Shown here: one piece after another, positions 1-5,117 of the stretch | Numbering within the stretch: the first letter of the stretch is position 1 | Layout: each line of letters begins with the position of its first letter | Source: an uncultured Clostridia bacterium | GTDB lineage: Bacteria > Bacillota > Clostridia > Lachnospirales > Lachnospiraceae | Assembly: GCA_946611595.1 (NCBI GenBank) | Contig: CAMODY010000102.1 | Location: forward strand, 1 to 6,283 | Length of the DNA: 6,283 nucleotides | Direction: 5' to 3' | Translations under genes and position numbers: made by a program | The notes under the pieces: generated by a model | Databases searched by the model: none | Seen by the model: only the letters and a program-made list of their open reading frames with translations | Told to the model about the DNA's origin: nothing

Positions 1-63
1 GGCGAAAACTGGAGCTGGTGCTGCACCGATCCTCTTCCTAAAGTCCAAATGCCCAGACCATAA
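1..63 (+). CDS. possible 3' end of an upstream plus-strand gene
   Basis: Reading from base 1, a plus-strand frame stays open for 20 codons, ending in residues LPKVQMPRP and a TAA at 61-63, followed about 30 bases later by a terminator hairpin with a T tract on the plus strand. That layout fits the tail of a gene that lies mostly outside the window. However, a second plus-strand frame is also open to a TAA at 74-76, and a third to 39-41, so the frame choice is a guess. I do not recognise the peptide and assign no function. Confidence 0.25.
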   Translation, partial: GENWSWCCTDPLPKVQMPRP

Positions 64-93
64 AAATTTATACTAAGTACTTACAAAAATCAA

Positions 94-131
94 AGCTGTG
101 CTGCCACACCGGCAGTCACAGCTCTTTTTAT
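94..131. terminator. bidirectional Rho-independent terminator
   Basis: Arms AGCTGTGCTGCC (94-105) and GGCAG-T-CACAGCT (111-123) pair along 12 bp with one bulged T and an ACACC loop. CTTTTTAT follows on the plus strand. On the minus strand the stem is followed by TTTGATTTTTG. It lies 12 bases past the stop of the TraX-like gene, so it should end that transcript, and it could also end whatever plus-strand gene enters from the left. Confidence 0.85.
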
Positions 132-135
132 ATTG

Positions 136-885
136 TTATCGTCCACCAATCATAATGTTTACATCGTTTCCCCAAAGAACGATCCGGAGCACTCCAAGCA
201 ATACCAGGTGCAGTGGGTAATAAATATAAAACAGCCATTTCATACCTTTCCACTTTCCTCGTTCTCCGTTATAGGCTTTCAGAACCGGGATGGAAAGCGC
301 AGTAAAGAGCTGAAGGACCGCATAGATTTTATCAATAAAGATAAAGAAGACGATCGCATACATAAATACAAAGGCCATCATCCAGATCATCTGCTTTTTG
401 AAATTGCCACGGTTTGTCCCGATCGCCATAATGCCAAGTGTCGCAATACAACTCCAATCTGCAGGAAAACTGATAATGCAAAGTCCGATGATCAAAAGGA
501 TCTTGCCCCAGCCCGGGATAGAAGGGGAATCATTTACAACCAAAACCAGAAGGCCGCACAGCAGAGCCCACATGACGCCTGTTTGATTAAAGATACCTGT
601 CGTAAACGGAACAAACGGAATATTCAATGCGAAATCATAGGCAAAATGTGATATCACAGCAAAGATGAAAAGTCTTAGGATATATTTACGGATATCTTTT
701 GTGTAATGATATCCTTCCGCAATAAAAAACCACATGATCGGAGCCGTCAGCCGTCCGATCACATGGAGCAAAAGCACCCACCAGTGCGTATCATATCCCG
801 GCCATAAGATCCAGGTCACATGGTCGATCGTCATCGCAATAATAGCGATCAGTTTAATTTGGTTTCCGTTTAATCCCCTCGTCAT
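136..885 (-). CDS. TraX family integral membrane protein
   Basis: This is a polytopic membrane protein of 249 residues. It matches the TraX family, named for the F-plasmid protein that N-acetylates F pilin but common in Firmicute chromosomes with no known substrate. Visible family hallmarks are the N-terminal GLNGNQIKLIAIIAMTIDH segment (residues 4-22), a conserved GRLTAPI (44-50) leading into a second hydrophobic helix, and the C-terminal YNGERGKW (205-212) followed by FYIYYPLHL (219-227). About eight to nine hydrophobic helices are spread from residue 10 to 237. An upstream in-frame TTG at 951 is not used: it has no ribosome site and lies upstream of the promoter at 911-938. The ATG at 885 has GGTGGCGG just upstream and matches where family members begin. 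The gene follows the sensor kinase by 79 bases on the same strand without an intervening terminator, so it may be both read into and transcribed on its own. No conjugation genes are present, so an acetyltransferase role is only a family guess. Confidence 0.9.
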   Translation of the reverse strand: MTRGLNGNQIKLIAIIAMTIDHVTWILWPGYDTHWWVLLLHVIGRLTAPIMWFFIAEGYHYTKDIRKYILRLFIFAVISHFAYDFALNIPFVPFTTGIFNQTGVMWALLCGLLVLVVNDSPSIPGWGKILLIIGLCIISFPADWSCIATLGIMAIGTNRGNFKKQMIWMMAFVFMYAIVFFIFIDKIYAVLQLFTALSIPVLKAYNGERGKWKGMKWLFYIYYPLHLVLLGVLRIVLWGNDVNIMIGGR

Positions 886-910
886 AAATTCCGCCACCGC
901 TTTTTTATAG

Positions 911-938
911 ATTATAGAAAAGCCTGCATTAATGTCAT
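911..938 (-). promoter_or_regulatory. promoter of the TraX-family gene
   Basis: On the minus strand, ATGACA (933-938, five of six to the -35 consensus) is followed after 16 bp by a perfect TATAAT (911-916). Transcription would start near base 904, giving a leader of about 20 bases before the ATG at 885. This position rules out the longer TTG start at 951. Confidence 0.75.
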
Positions 939-964
939 CCCTCGAGTGCAATAAAGCTTAGATA

Positions 965-2305
965 TTATACTGGCAGTACCACTTCAATTTTGAGCGAGCT
1001 GCCATCTGTAGAACTTGCACTGATCTTGCCGCCATGGGCTTCCGCGATTGCCTTTGCCATGGAAAGTCCGATGCCGTGTCCTCCGGTCTCTGAATTTCTG
1101 GAAGAATCCATGCGGTAGAAGCGGTCAAACAGAAGCTCTAAGTTTTCTTTTGATATTTCACTTGTCGTTTTATTTTGGACAGAAAGCCGGATCTGCTTTC
1201 CATTCTTTTTAAGTTGCAAGGAAACCTCTGTGTTTTCCGGAGAATATTTCATTGCATTATCCATCAGGATATTGACCAGACGCCTTAAAGACTTTTCATT
1301 TCCATTTACAAAAAGCGCCGGCTGAATTTGAAGATTCAGTTTCTTTTCACCCGACTGCGCGAGCATCTGATATGCCGTAGCCTCTTCTTCTACGAGCTCG
1401 GACAGCGCAAGCTCACTCTTTTGTTCAGCAGCTCCGCTCTCTTCCATCCTCGCAAGGCTTACCAGATCATTTGTCAAAGAAGTCAGGCGCTCTGTCTGTT
1501 TCTGGATATCTTCGATCCATTCATTGCCTTCATTGTCCATTTCCAAAACATCCGCATCAGCTTTTATAATCGCAAGCGGAGTCTTGATCTCATGACCTGC
1601 ATCTGTGATGAAACGTTTTTGTTTTTCGTAACTTTCTGCAACCGGACGGATAATCTTTTTCGAGAAGAAAAAGATGACAAAGAAGAACAATACATATCCG
1701 ACTGCTGCCACGATCAGACTGATGGTTAAAAATTTATTGAATGAATCCAGTTTCCGTCCACAGTCAAGGAAGGTGATACGGACGCATTCATCTTCCTCAC
1801 TTTTTGCAAAGAGATAATCCTCGATAAATCCTTTTTCTTTTTTCGAACTTAGAATATCCAGCGCATATTCTTCTGCCTCTTCCTGCGAAACAGAAGCAAT
1901 ACGGTTGATATCCGTCATGATGATTTCCCCATCCTCTGACAAAAGTACGGAGAAAAAGCGGGATTCGTATGGTGTCTCAGGGGACATTCCAGAAGGAAGT
2001 GCAGGGCCGCCACCCTGGCCCATTCCATTTTGTCCTGCAAAATCACTGCTGTCGTCATTGCCATTTTGAGGTATTTCGCCGAACTCTCCCGGCCGAAAAG
2101 TACCGCCATTTCCTTCCGGCATATTGCCAGGGTCCATATCCGGAAAGGTGCCTTTGTTTTGCGAGAGATACGTCAGCGTATCTTCCGCTTCTCTGACGAC
2201 CGCACGATAGTTAATGATATTCATGCCCGCAACAACGATCGCGATCAAAACAAAGACCGCGACCATCGACAGTACGATAAATTTTATTCTGAGTTTTTTG
2301 ATCAT
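965..2305 (-). CDS. sensor histidine kinase of an OmpR-type two-component system
   Basis: Membrane sensor kinase of 446 residues that should autophosphorylate on histidine and pass the phosphate to the regulator encoded just upstream. Residues 9-31 form the first membrane helix, 32-192 an extracytoplasmic sensor and 193-214 the second helix. No clear HAMP domain follows. The H box is GHEIKTP with H238 as phosphoacceptor, the N box is NILMDNAMKYS (345-355), the F box is LFDRFYRMD (392-400), and the glycine-rich ATP lid is GGHGIGLS (408-415). The usual DxGxGI G1 box is replaced by QNKTTSEIS (377-385), a pattern I associate with one group of Firmicute kinases that remain active. The sensor starts with a low-complexity Gly/Asn/Met/Pro/Asp stretch (about 55-110) and contains two cysteines, C174 and C182. 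Its stimulus is unknown. The ATG directly abuts the regulator's TAA, and its ribosome site (GAGGA) lies within the regulator's last codons, so translation is probably coupled. Confidence 0.95.
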   Translation of the reverse strand: MIKKLRIKFIVLSMVAVFVLIAIVVAGMNIINYRAVVREAEDTLTYLSQNKGTFPDMDPGNMPEGNGGTFRPGEFGEIPQNGNDDSSDFAGQNGMGQGGGPALPSGMSPETPYESRFFSVLLSEDGEIIMTDINRIASVSQEEAEEYALDILSSKKEKGFIEDYLFAKSEEDECVRITFLDCGRKLDSFNKFLTISLIVAAVGYVLFFFVIFFFSKKIIRPVAESYEKQKRFITDAGHEIKTPLAIIKADADVLEMDNEGNEWIEDIQKQTERLTSLTNDLVSLARMEESGAAEQKSELALSELVEEEATAYQMLAQSGEKKLNLQIQPALFVNGNEKSLRRLVNILMDNAMKYSPENTEVSLQLKKNGKQIRLSVQNKTTSEISKENLELLFDRFYRMDSSRNSETGGHGIGLSMAKAIAEAHGGKISASSTDGSSLKIEVVLPV

Positions 2306-2977
2306 TTATTTTTCCTCTTCCAGATAGTAACCCTGATTTCTGGAAGCTTTGATCTTTACATTCGCTTTCAGTTTTTCAAGTTTTTTGCGTAAGTATGAGA
2401 TGTAGACCCAAACAACATTCAGCTCCACTTCCGTTTCATATCCCCAGATATGTTCTAAGAATCGTTCAGTTGAAACGAGCTGTCCTTTTCCCGCAAGAAG
2501 CATTTCCATCATCTGGAATTCTTTGCCGGCAAGGCGCAAGCTTCCCGAAGGAGTGGAAAGTTCATACGTTGCTCTGTCCAGACTTAAGTTTCCAAAGTTC
2601 ATTGTGGAGTCGACCATGTGCACCGGTCTTGTGATCGCCCGGAGTCTTGCCAGAAGTTCTTTGGTATCAAAGGGTTTGGTGAGATAATCATTTGCTCCAC
2701 TGTCGAGTCCTAAAACTTTATCATCAATCTCAGATTTTGCCGTCAGCATGATAACAGGGATATTGATTCCCTCTGCGCGGATTTTTTTCAGAACGGAAAT
2801 GCCATCCATTTTCGGCATCATGATATCCAGGATCGCAGCATCGTAATCACCGGTCTCCAGATAGTCCAGTGCATCCTGTCCGTCATAAACTGCATCCACC
2901 ACGTAATTATTTTTTGTAAGGATTGCCGTCACGGCTTTCGATAAAGATTTCTCATCTTCTGCAAATAACAGTTTCAT
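2306..2977 (-). CDS. OmpR/PhoB-family response regulator
   Basis: Response regulator of 223 residues, the normal length for this class. The receiver domain (1-115) shows the acidic pair E7/D8, the phosphorylated D51 in LDIMMPKMDG, T79 in MLTAKSE and K101 in TKPFDTKEL. The DNA-binding winged helix spans about 126-220, with the recognition helix near 185-199 (NVVWVYISYLRKKL) and a final RNQGYYLE where many relatives have VRGVGYRL. The start codon is preceded by GAGGGG about eight bases upstream. It is the first gene of a two-gene unit with the kinase, and the stop and the next start touch. A 10-bp tandem repeat upstream of the gene (3027-3046) suggests autoregulation. Targets outside this unit cannot be read from the sequence, although the neighbouring TraX gene is a candidate. 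Confidence 0.96.
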   Translation of the reverse strand: MKLLFAEDEKSLSKAVTAILTKNNYVVDAVYDGQDALDYLETGDYDAAILDIMMPKMDGISVLKKIRAEGINIPVIMLTAKSEIDDKVLGLDSGANDYLTKPFDTKELLARLRAITRPVHMVDSTMNFGNLSLDRATYELSTPSGSLRLAGKEFQMMEMLLAGKGQLVSTERFLEHIWGYETEVELNVVWVYISYLRKKLEKLKANVKIKASRNQGYYLEEEK

Positions 2978-3009
2978 GTCCCGCCCCTCACAGGTCTAAG
3001 TTGTTTTCT

Positions 3010-3046
3010 ATCATATCATATTTTCGTATCCTTAAATATACTTAAA
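3010..3046 (-). promoter_or_regulatory. putative promoter and tandem regulator-binding repeat of the two-component operon
   Basis: On the minus strand, two 10-mers lie end to end with one mismatch: TTTAAGTATA (3046-3037) and TTTAAGGATA (3036-3027). They are followed by overlapping TATGAT elements at 3020-3015 and 3015-3010. Direct repeats spaced by one helical turn just upstream of a -10, with no good -35, are typical of promoters activated by OmpR/PhoB-family regulators. The predicted start near 3003 gives a leader of about 26 bases before the regulator ATG. The binding role is inferred. Confidence 0.5.
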
Positions 3047-3075
3047 AAAAGAGGATCTTTAAAAGATCCTCTTTT
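3044..3075 (-). terminator. Rho-independent terminator of the DtxR-family gene
   Basis: GAGGATCTT (3051-3059) pairs perfectly with AAGATCCTC (3063-3071) around a three-base loop. On the minus strand the stem is followed by seven T residues (3044-3050). On the plus strand it is followed by TTTTCG, so weak two-way function is possible. It lies about 20 bases after the stop of the DtxR-family gene and insulates it from the two-component operon. Confidence 0.9.
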
Positions 3076-3096
3076 CGAAAATATTTTTGTTCCAAA

Positions 3097-3468
3097 TTAT
3101 TTTTTCTTTTCCGTATGGAATTTTTTCAGCGCTTCAAAAGTCTCATCGCTGATATAATGCTCCGCCTTGCAGGCATCTTCGATCGCCGTTTCTTCGCTGA
3201 CACCAATCATCATCAGAAGTTCAGAAATGACGTTGTGTCTTTCATAAACAGACTCTGCTTTTTTCTTTCCTTCATCCGTTAGTGTGATCACACCGGAATC
3301 TGCGACCTTGATGAAGCCGCCTTCTTTTAAGATTCCCATTGCACGGCTGACAGAAGGTTTGGAATACCCCATATATTTTCCAACGTCGATGGCATGTACA
3401 TTATCCATCTTCTGAGACAGAATCAAAATCGTCTCTAAATACATCTCTCCTGATTCTTGAATTGCCAT
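3097..3468 (-). CDS. short DtxR-family metal-dependent transcriptional repressor, iron-type ligands
   Basis: DNA-binding metalloregulator of 123 residues. Residues 5-60 form the winged helix-turn-helix, with the recognition helix around 35-48 (YSKPSVSRAMGILK), and 65-115 form the metal-binding dimerisation helices. The protein stops there, without the C-terminal SH3-like domain of DtxR/IdeR, as in MntR (142 residues). The ligands I can align are M9, E12, H78, C100, E103 and H104. Met at the first position and Cys-x-x-Glu-His later match the primary iron site of DtxR (M10, C102, E105, H106) rather than manganese-sensing MntR (Asp8, Glu99). Iron sensing is therefore the better guess. The ATG at 3468 has AGGAG seven bases upstream. 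A longer in-frame start at 3585 would make the coding region run through the neighbouring terminator and is rejected. The gene forms its own unit between two terminators, and no metal transporter is in the window, so its targets are elsewhere. Confidence 0.92.
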   Translation of the reverse strand: MAIQESGEMYLETILILSQKMDNVHAIDVGKYMGYSKPSVSRAMGILKEGGFIKVADSGVITLTDEGKKKAESVYERHNVISELLMMIGVSEETAIEDACKAEHYISDETFEALKKFHTEKKK

Positions 3469-3479
3469 ATTACTTCTCC

Positions 3480-3497
3480 TAAATTTTATAAAATCTA
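3480..3497. promoter_or_regulatory. AT-rich near-palindrome in the leader of the DtxR-family gene
   Basis: ATTTTATAAAAT (3483-3494) is a perfect 12-bp palindrome that extends to 18 bp with one mismatched pair. It lies directly upstream of the AGGAG ribosome site and downstream of the likely promoter, where an autoregulatory operator could sit. AT-only palindromes arise easily by chance in DNA of this composition, so the operator role is a weak inference. Confidence 0.3.
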
Positions 3498-3505
3498 TCC
3501 TACAT

Positions 3506-3534
3506 AAAATATCATAAACTAAAGGTCCAATCAA
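3506..3534 (-). promoter_or_regulatory. weak candidate promoter of the DtxR-family gene
   Basis: TTGATT (3529-3534) and TATTTT (3506-3511) on the minus strand are separated by 17 bp, each matching four of six consensus bases. The -35 overlaps the T tract of the upstream URO-D terminator. A TATGAT at 3511-3516 is an alternative -10. A promoter somewhere here is expected because the gene stands alone between terminators. Confidence 0.35.
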
Positions 3535-3570
3535 GAAAAAGCAAGCCGCGTCATTCGACACGGCTGCTTT
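3533..3570 (-). terminator. Rho-independent terminator of the URO-D-family gene
   Basis: On the minus strand, AAGC-AGCCG (3569-3561) pairs with CGGCT-A-GCTT (bases 3548-3539, ignoring the bulged base at 3543). The inner GTC/GAC pairs extend the stem around an ATTC-type tetraloop, with one C/A mismatch. TTTTTCTTG follows on the minus strand. The hairpin starts 35 bases after the URO-D stop and marks the end of a single-gene transcript. Confidence 0.85.
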
Positions 3571-3604
3571 CCTTCGTTTAGACAAAAGATTTCGTAGCTA
3601 TTTA

Positions 3605-4903
3605 TTAATATTTACCATACTTTTCAATTGCATTTCTCCATGCATGCATATTCTCCGGTGATGCATAGTCAAGTGCAATGGAGTTTGTGGAGATATATCC
3701 GCCGCCCGGCATCATGATGTCTAAGGTACGTTTTACTTCATCTTCAACATCCTGTGGGCTCTTGTGCATCAGTGTTCCGGTGTTCATACCAAGTGCGATG
3801 CAGGCAACGTCACCAAGTTTCTTCTTCGCCTCAGCCATATCAACATCTTCGAAGCAGTAGACGATCTTTCCAGGCTGTACGTTCTTGATCACATCAAGAC
3901 GGGTATGATACTTACCTTCACAGAATACGATCGGTGTAAGGCCGGCTGCGATCAGTTCATCAAGGCATCTCTTAAGAGACGGCCAGTAATGTTTCTCATA
4001 ATTCTCTACAGACATGAAGTTGTCTACTCCGCAGTGAAGTGGCATGAAGACGTAATTCTGGTGCGCCATTTTTGCAGTCTGGATTGCTGCCGGGATCGTA
4101 ACATCTCCCCAACGATCAAGAGCTTCATCAACCAGTTCCGGATCGGTTGTGATATCCATGCAAAGTTCCATCAGACCGCGGACATTGTCTGCGAAGTCAT
4201 CGAACGGACAGCAAAGAACACTGCTTCCGAAAGTCGGATAGCCTTTCTGTACGCAGAACATTTCTGCAGCAACTCCGCCTTCCATATATTTTCCAACTTC
4301 TGCACCAGTAGCAAGCATTGCATTTAATGCACCCTGTACCGGAGGAAGTCCAAATGGCATAAAGCTTAAAACAGCGTGGCCGCAGATTGCATACGGATTT
4401 ACCATACCGAGTGCACCGAGGCTCTTATATTTCTGCGGAAGGACTTTGCGGAGAATGAAGAGGGTCGGATCCTTGAAGAACTCATCCCAGTCATCATCGC
4501 CTAAGAAACTTTTATCAACATACTGATATGCGGTATTATCCGGAAGATTCCAGTACTCGCCCGGCCAGCGGCACTGAAGACTTCCAATCGTCTCCATTGC
4601 TTTGGACGGGAACATGATCGGAGTCCATACAAGGTCCGGATCATAATCCTGAAGGTACTGGTCCATGGAAGGGATAATCGTTTTGCAGTCTTCCATCCAG
4701 TCTTTAACGGTGATCTTATTATAGTGATAAACATAGAAGTTGTTCATGCTCGGCATGAACGGAACTCTGTCAGGCTCCTGAAGCGCAATCGCTGCTCCAA
4801 CTCTGGCTGCTCTCTGGATCAGTTCCGGTGATGGCTGGAATCCGCCTTCCGGTGCTCCGCCTTCTGCTGCCGGATTTGCATTGTTCATGTTCTGCTCGCT
4901 CAT
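3605..4903 (-). CDS. uroporphyrinogen decarboxylase (URO-D) superfamily protein, methyltransferase-like
   Basis: Soluble protein of 432 residues in the URO-D/MtaA superfamily, which includes haem-pathway HemE (about 340-360 residues) and the corrinoid:coenzyme M methyltransferases. Residues 1-25 are a low-complexity Asn/Ala/Gly/Pro extension. ARVGAAIALQEPDRVPFMPS (33-52) matches the superfamily N-terminal strand region. The C-terminal half shows LHCGVDNFMS (289-298), HYWPSLKRCLDELIAAGLTP (305-324), VFCEGKYHTRLDV (326-338), VYCFEDVDMAEAKKKLGD (348-365) and GGYISTNS (401-408). Compared with MtaA/MtbA, the H-x-C zinc motif aligns with VFC (only C328 kept), and the later ligand Cys falls in STNSI, so the zinc site is incomplete or rearranged. 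It is therefore probably neither HemE nor a standard methylcobamide:CoM methyltransferase. Substrate unknown. The ATG at 4903 has AAGGGG six bases upstream; an in-frame ATG at 4924 has no ribosome site. Divergent from a PucR-type regulator that may control it. Confidence 0.88.
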   Translation of the reverse strand: MSEQNMNNANPAAEGGAPEGGFQPSPELIQRAARVGAAIALQEPDRVPFMPSMNNFYVYHYNKITVKDWMEDCKTIIPSMDQYLQDYDPDLVWTPIMFPSKAMETIGSLQCRWPGEYWNLPDNTAYQYVDKSFLGDDDWDEFFKDPTLFILRKVLPQKYKSLGALGMVNPYAICGHAVLSFMPFGLPPVQGALNAMLATGAEVGKYMEGGVAAEMFCVQKGYPTFGSSVLCCPFDDFADNVRGLMELCMDITTDPELVDEALDRWGDVTIPAAIQTAKMAHQNYVFMPLHCGVDNFMSVENYEKHYWPSLKRCLDELIAAGLTPIVFCEGKYHTRLDVIKNVQPGKIVYCFEDVDMAEAKKKLGDVACIALGMNTGTLMHKSPQDVEDEVKRTLDIMMPGGGYISTNSIALDYASPENMHAWRNAIEKYGKY

Positions 4904-4965
4904 AAAATACCCCTTTCGTATCATAGTTTTACAATTTGCAAAATAAACCTTTCAAACTTGGTTTT

Positions 4966-4994
4966 ATTATAAAGAGGCTATTTTTCAGGAAACA
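4966..4994 (-). promoter_or_regulatory. promoter of the URO-D-family gene
   Basis: A perfect TATAAT lies on the minus strand at 4971-4966. A poor -35 (TGTTTC, 4994-4989) lies 17 bp upstream. Transcription would begin near 4959, giving a leader of about 55 bases before the ATG at 4903. The weak -35 and the dyad arm inside the spacer (4980-4988) suggest that a regulator acts here. Confidence 0.55.
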
Positions 4995-5030
4995 TATGCT
5001 TTTTGTGAAAAAATAAAATATCTGAAAAAT
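4980..5030. promoter_or_regulatory. 9-bp inverted repeat in the divergent promoter region
   Basis: ATTTTTCAG (4980-4988) is matched perfectly by CTGAAAAAT (5022-5030), 33 bases apart. The left arm falls between the -35 and -10 of the URO-D promoter, and the right arm lies just upstream of the regulator's promoter. This fits an operator bound by a dimeric regulator, possibly the adjacent PucR-like protein. The sequence is AT-rich, so chance pairing is a real alternative. Confidence 0.4.
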
Positions 5031-5059
5031 TTTTCTTTGTGCAAAAAGCACAGTATGAT
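5031..5059 (+). promoter_or_regulatory. candidate promoter of the PucR/CdaR-like regulator gene
   Basis: TATGAT (5054-5059) lies 17 bp after TTTTCT (5031-5036), which matches only three of six -35 bases. TAAAAT (5059-5064) is an alternative -10. With TATGAT, transcription would begin near 5066, so the leader would be almost entirely the inverted repeat at 5065-5112. Confidence 0.4.
5038..5052. promoter_or_regulatory. operator-like palindrome TGTGC-N5-GCACA
   Basis: TGTGC and GCACA form a perfect 5+5 dyad around AAAAA. It lies immediately upstream of the likely -10 (TATGAT, 5054-5059) of the plus-strand regulator, in the -35/-10 spacer, where a bound protein would repress. It is GC-containing in an otherwise AT-rich region, which makes it the more persuasive of the dyads here. 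Confidence 0.5.
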
Positions 5060-5064
5060 AAAAT

Positions 5065-5112
5065 ATATCCGAATGGTTTTCTCCGTAAGAACAAATGGAG
5101 ATATTCGGGTAT
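5065..5112 (+). repeat. long inverted repeat in the leader of the regulator gene
   Basis: ATATCCGAAT (5065-5074) pairs with ATTCGGGTAT (5103-5112) over 10 bp with one G-U wobble. Nested inside, TCTCC (5080-5084) pairs with GGAGA (5097-5101). The structure ends five bases before the regulator ATG at 5118 and would hold the only GGAG-like sequence upstream of that ATG in its inner stem. It could be an RNA element that limits translation or a DNA operator. It is not a terminator, as no T tract follows. Confidence 0.55.
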
Positions 5113-5117
5113 TTCTT

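Noticed and set aside
133..651. Plus-strand open frame opposite the TraX-like gene
   Set aside because: Charged, compositionally random product fully antisense to a clear membrane protein gene.
886..951. N-terminal extension of the TraX-like gene from a TTG at 951
   Set aside because: No ribosome site precedes the TTG, and the extension spans the -35 and -10 elements at 911-938. The ATG at 885 matches the usual family start.
965..969. TATAAT-like sequence at the kinase stop codon (964-969, minus strand) as a promoter for the TraX gene
   Set aside because: No acceptable -35 at 16-18 bp and no extended -10; the element pair at 911-938 is far better.
1328..1729. Plus-strand open frame opposite the kinase gene
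   Set aside because: Antisense shadow of the conserved kinase domain; product shows no recognisable family features.
3469..3585. 39-residue N-terminal extension of the DtxR-family protein
   Set aside because: It would be encoded across the promoter region and the URO-D terminator hairpin, and the ATG at 3468 has a perfect AGGAG site at normal spacing.
3764..4327. 187-residue plus-strand open frame opposite the URO-D-family gene
   Set aside because: Fully antisense to a conserved coding region, with no supporting promoter or ribosome site; frame openness reflects codon bias of the true gene.
4904..4924. Seven-residue longer start of the URO-D-family protein at 4924
   Set aside because: No ribosome site upstream, while AAGGGG lies six bases before the ATG at 4903.
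4935..4942. TTTGCAAA palindrome in the URO-D leader
   Set aside because: Only 8 bp with no extension; expected by chance in AT-rich DNA.
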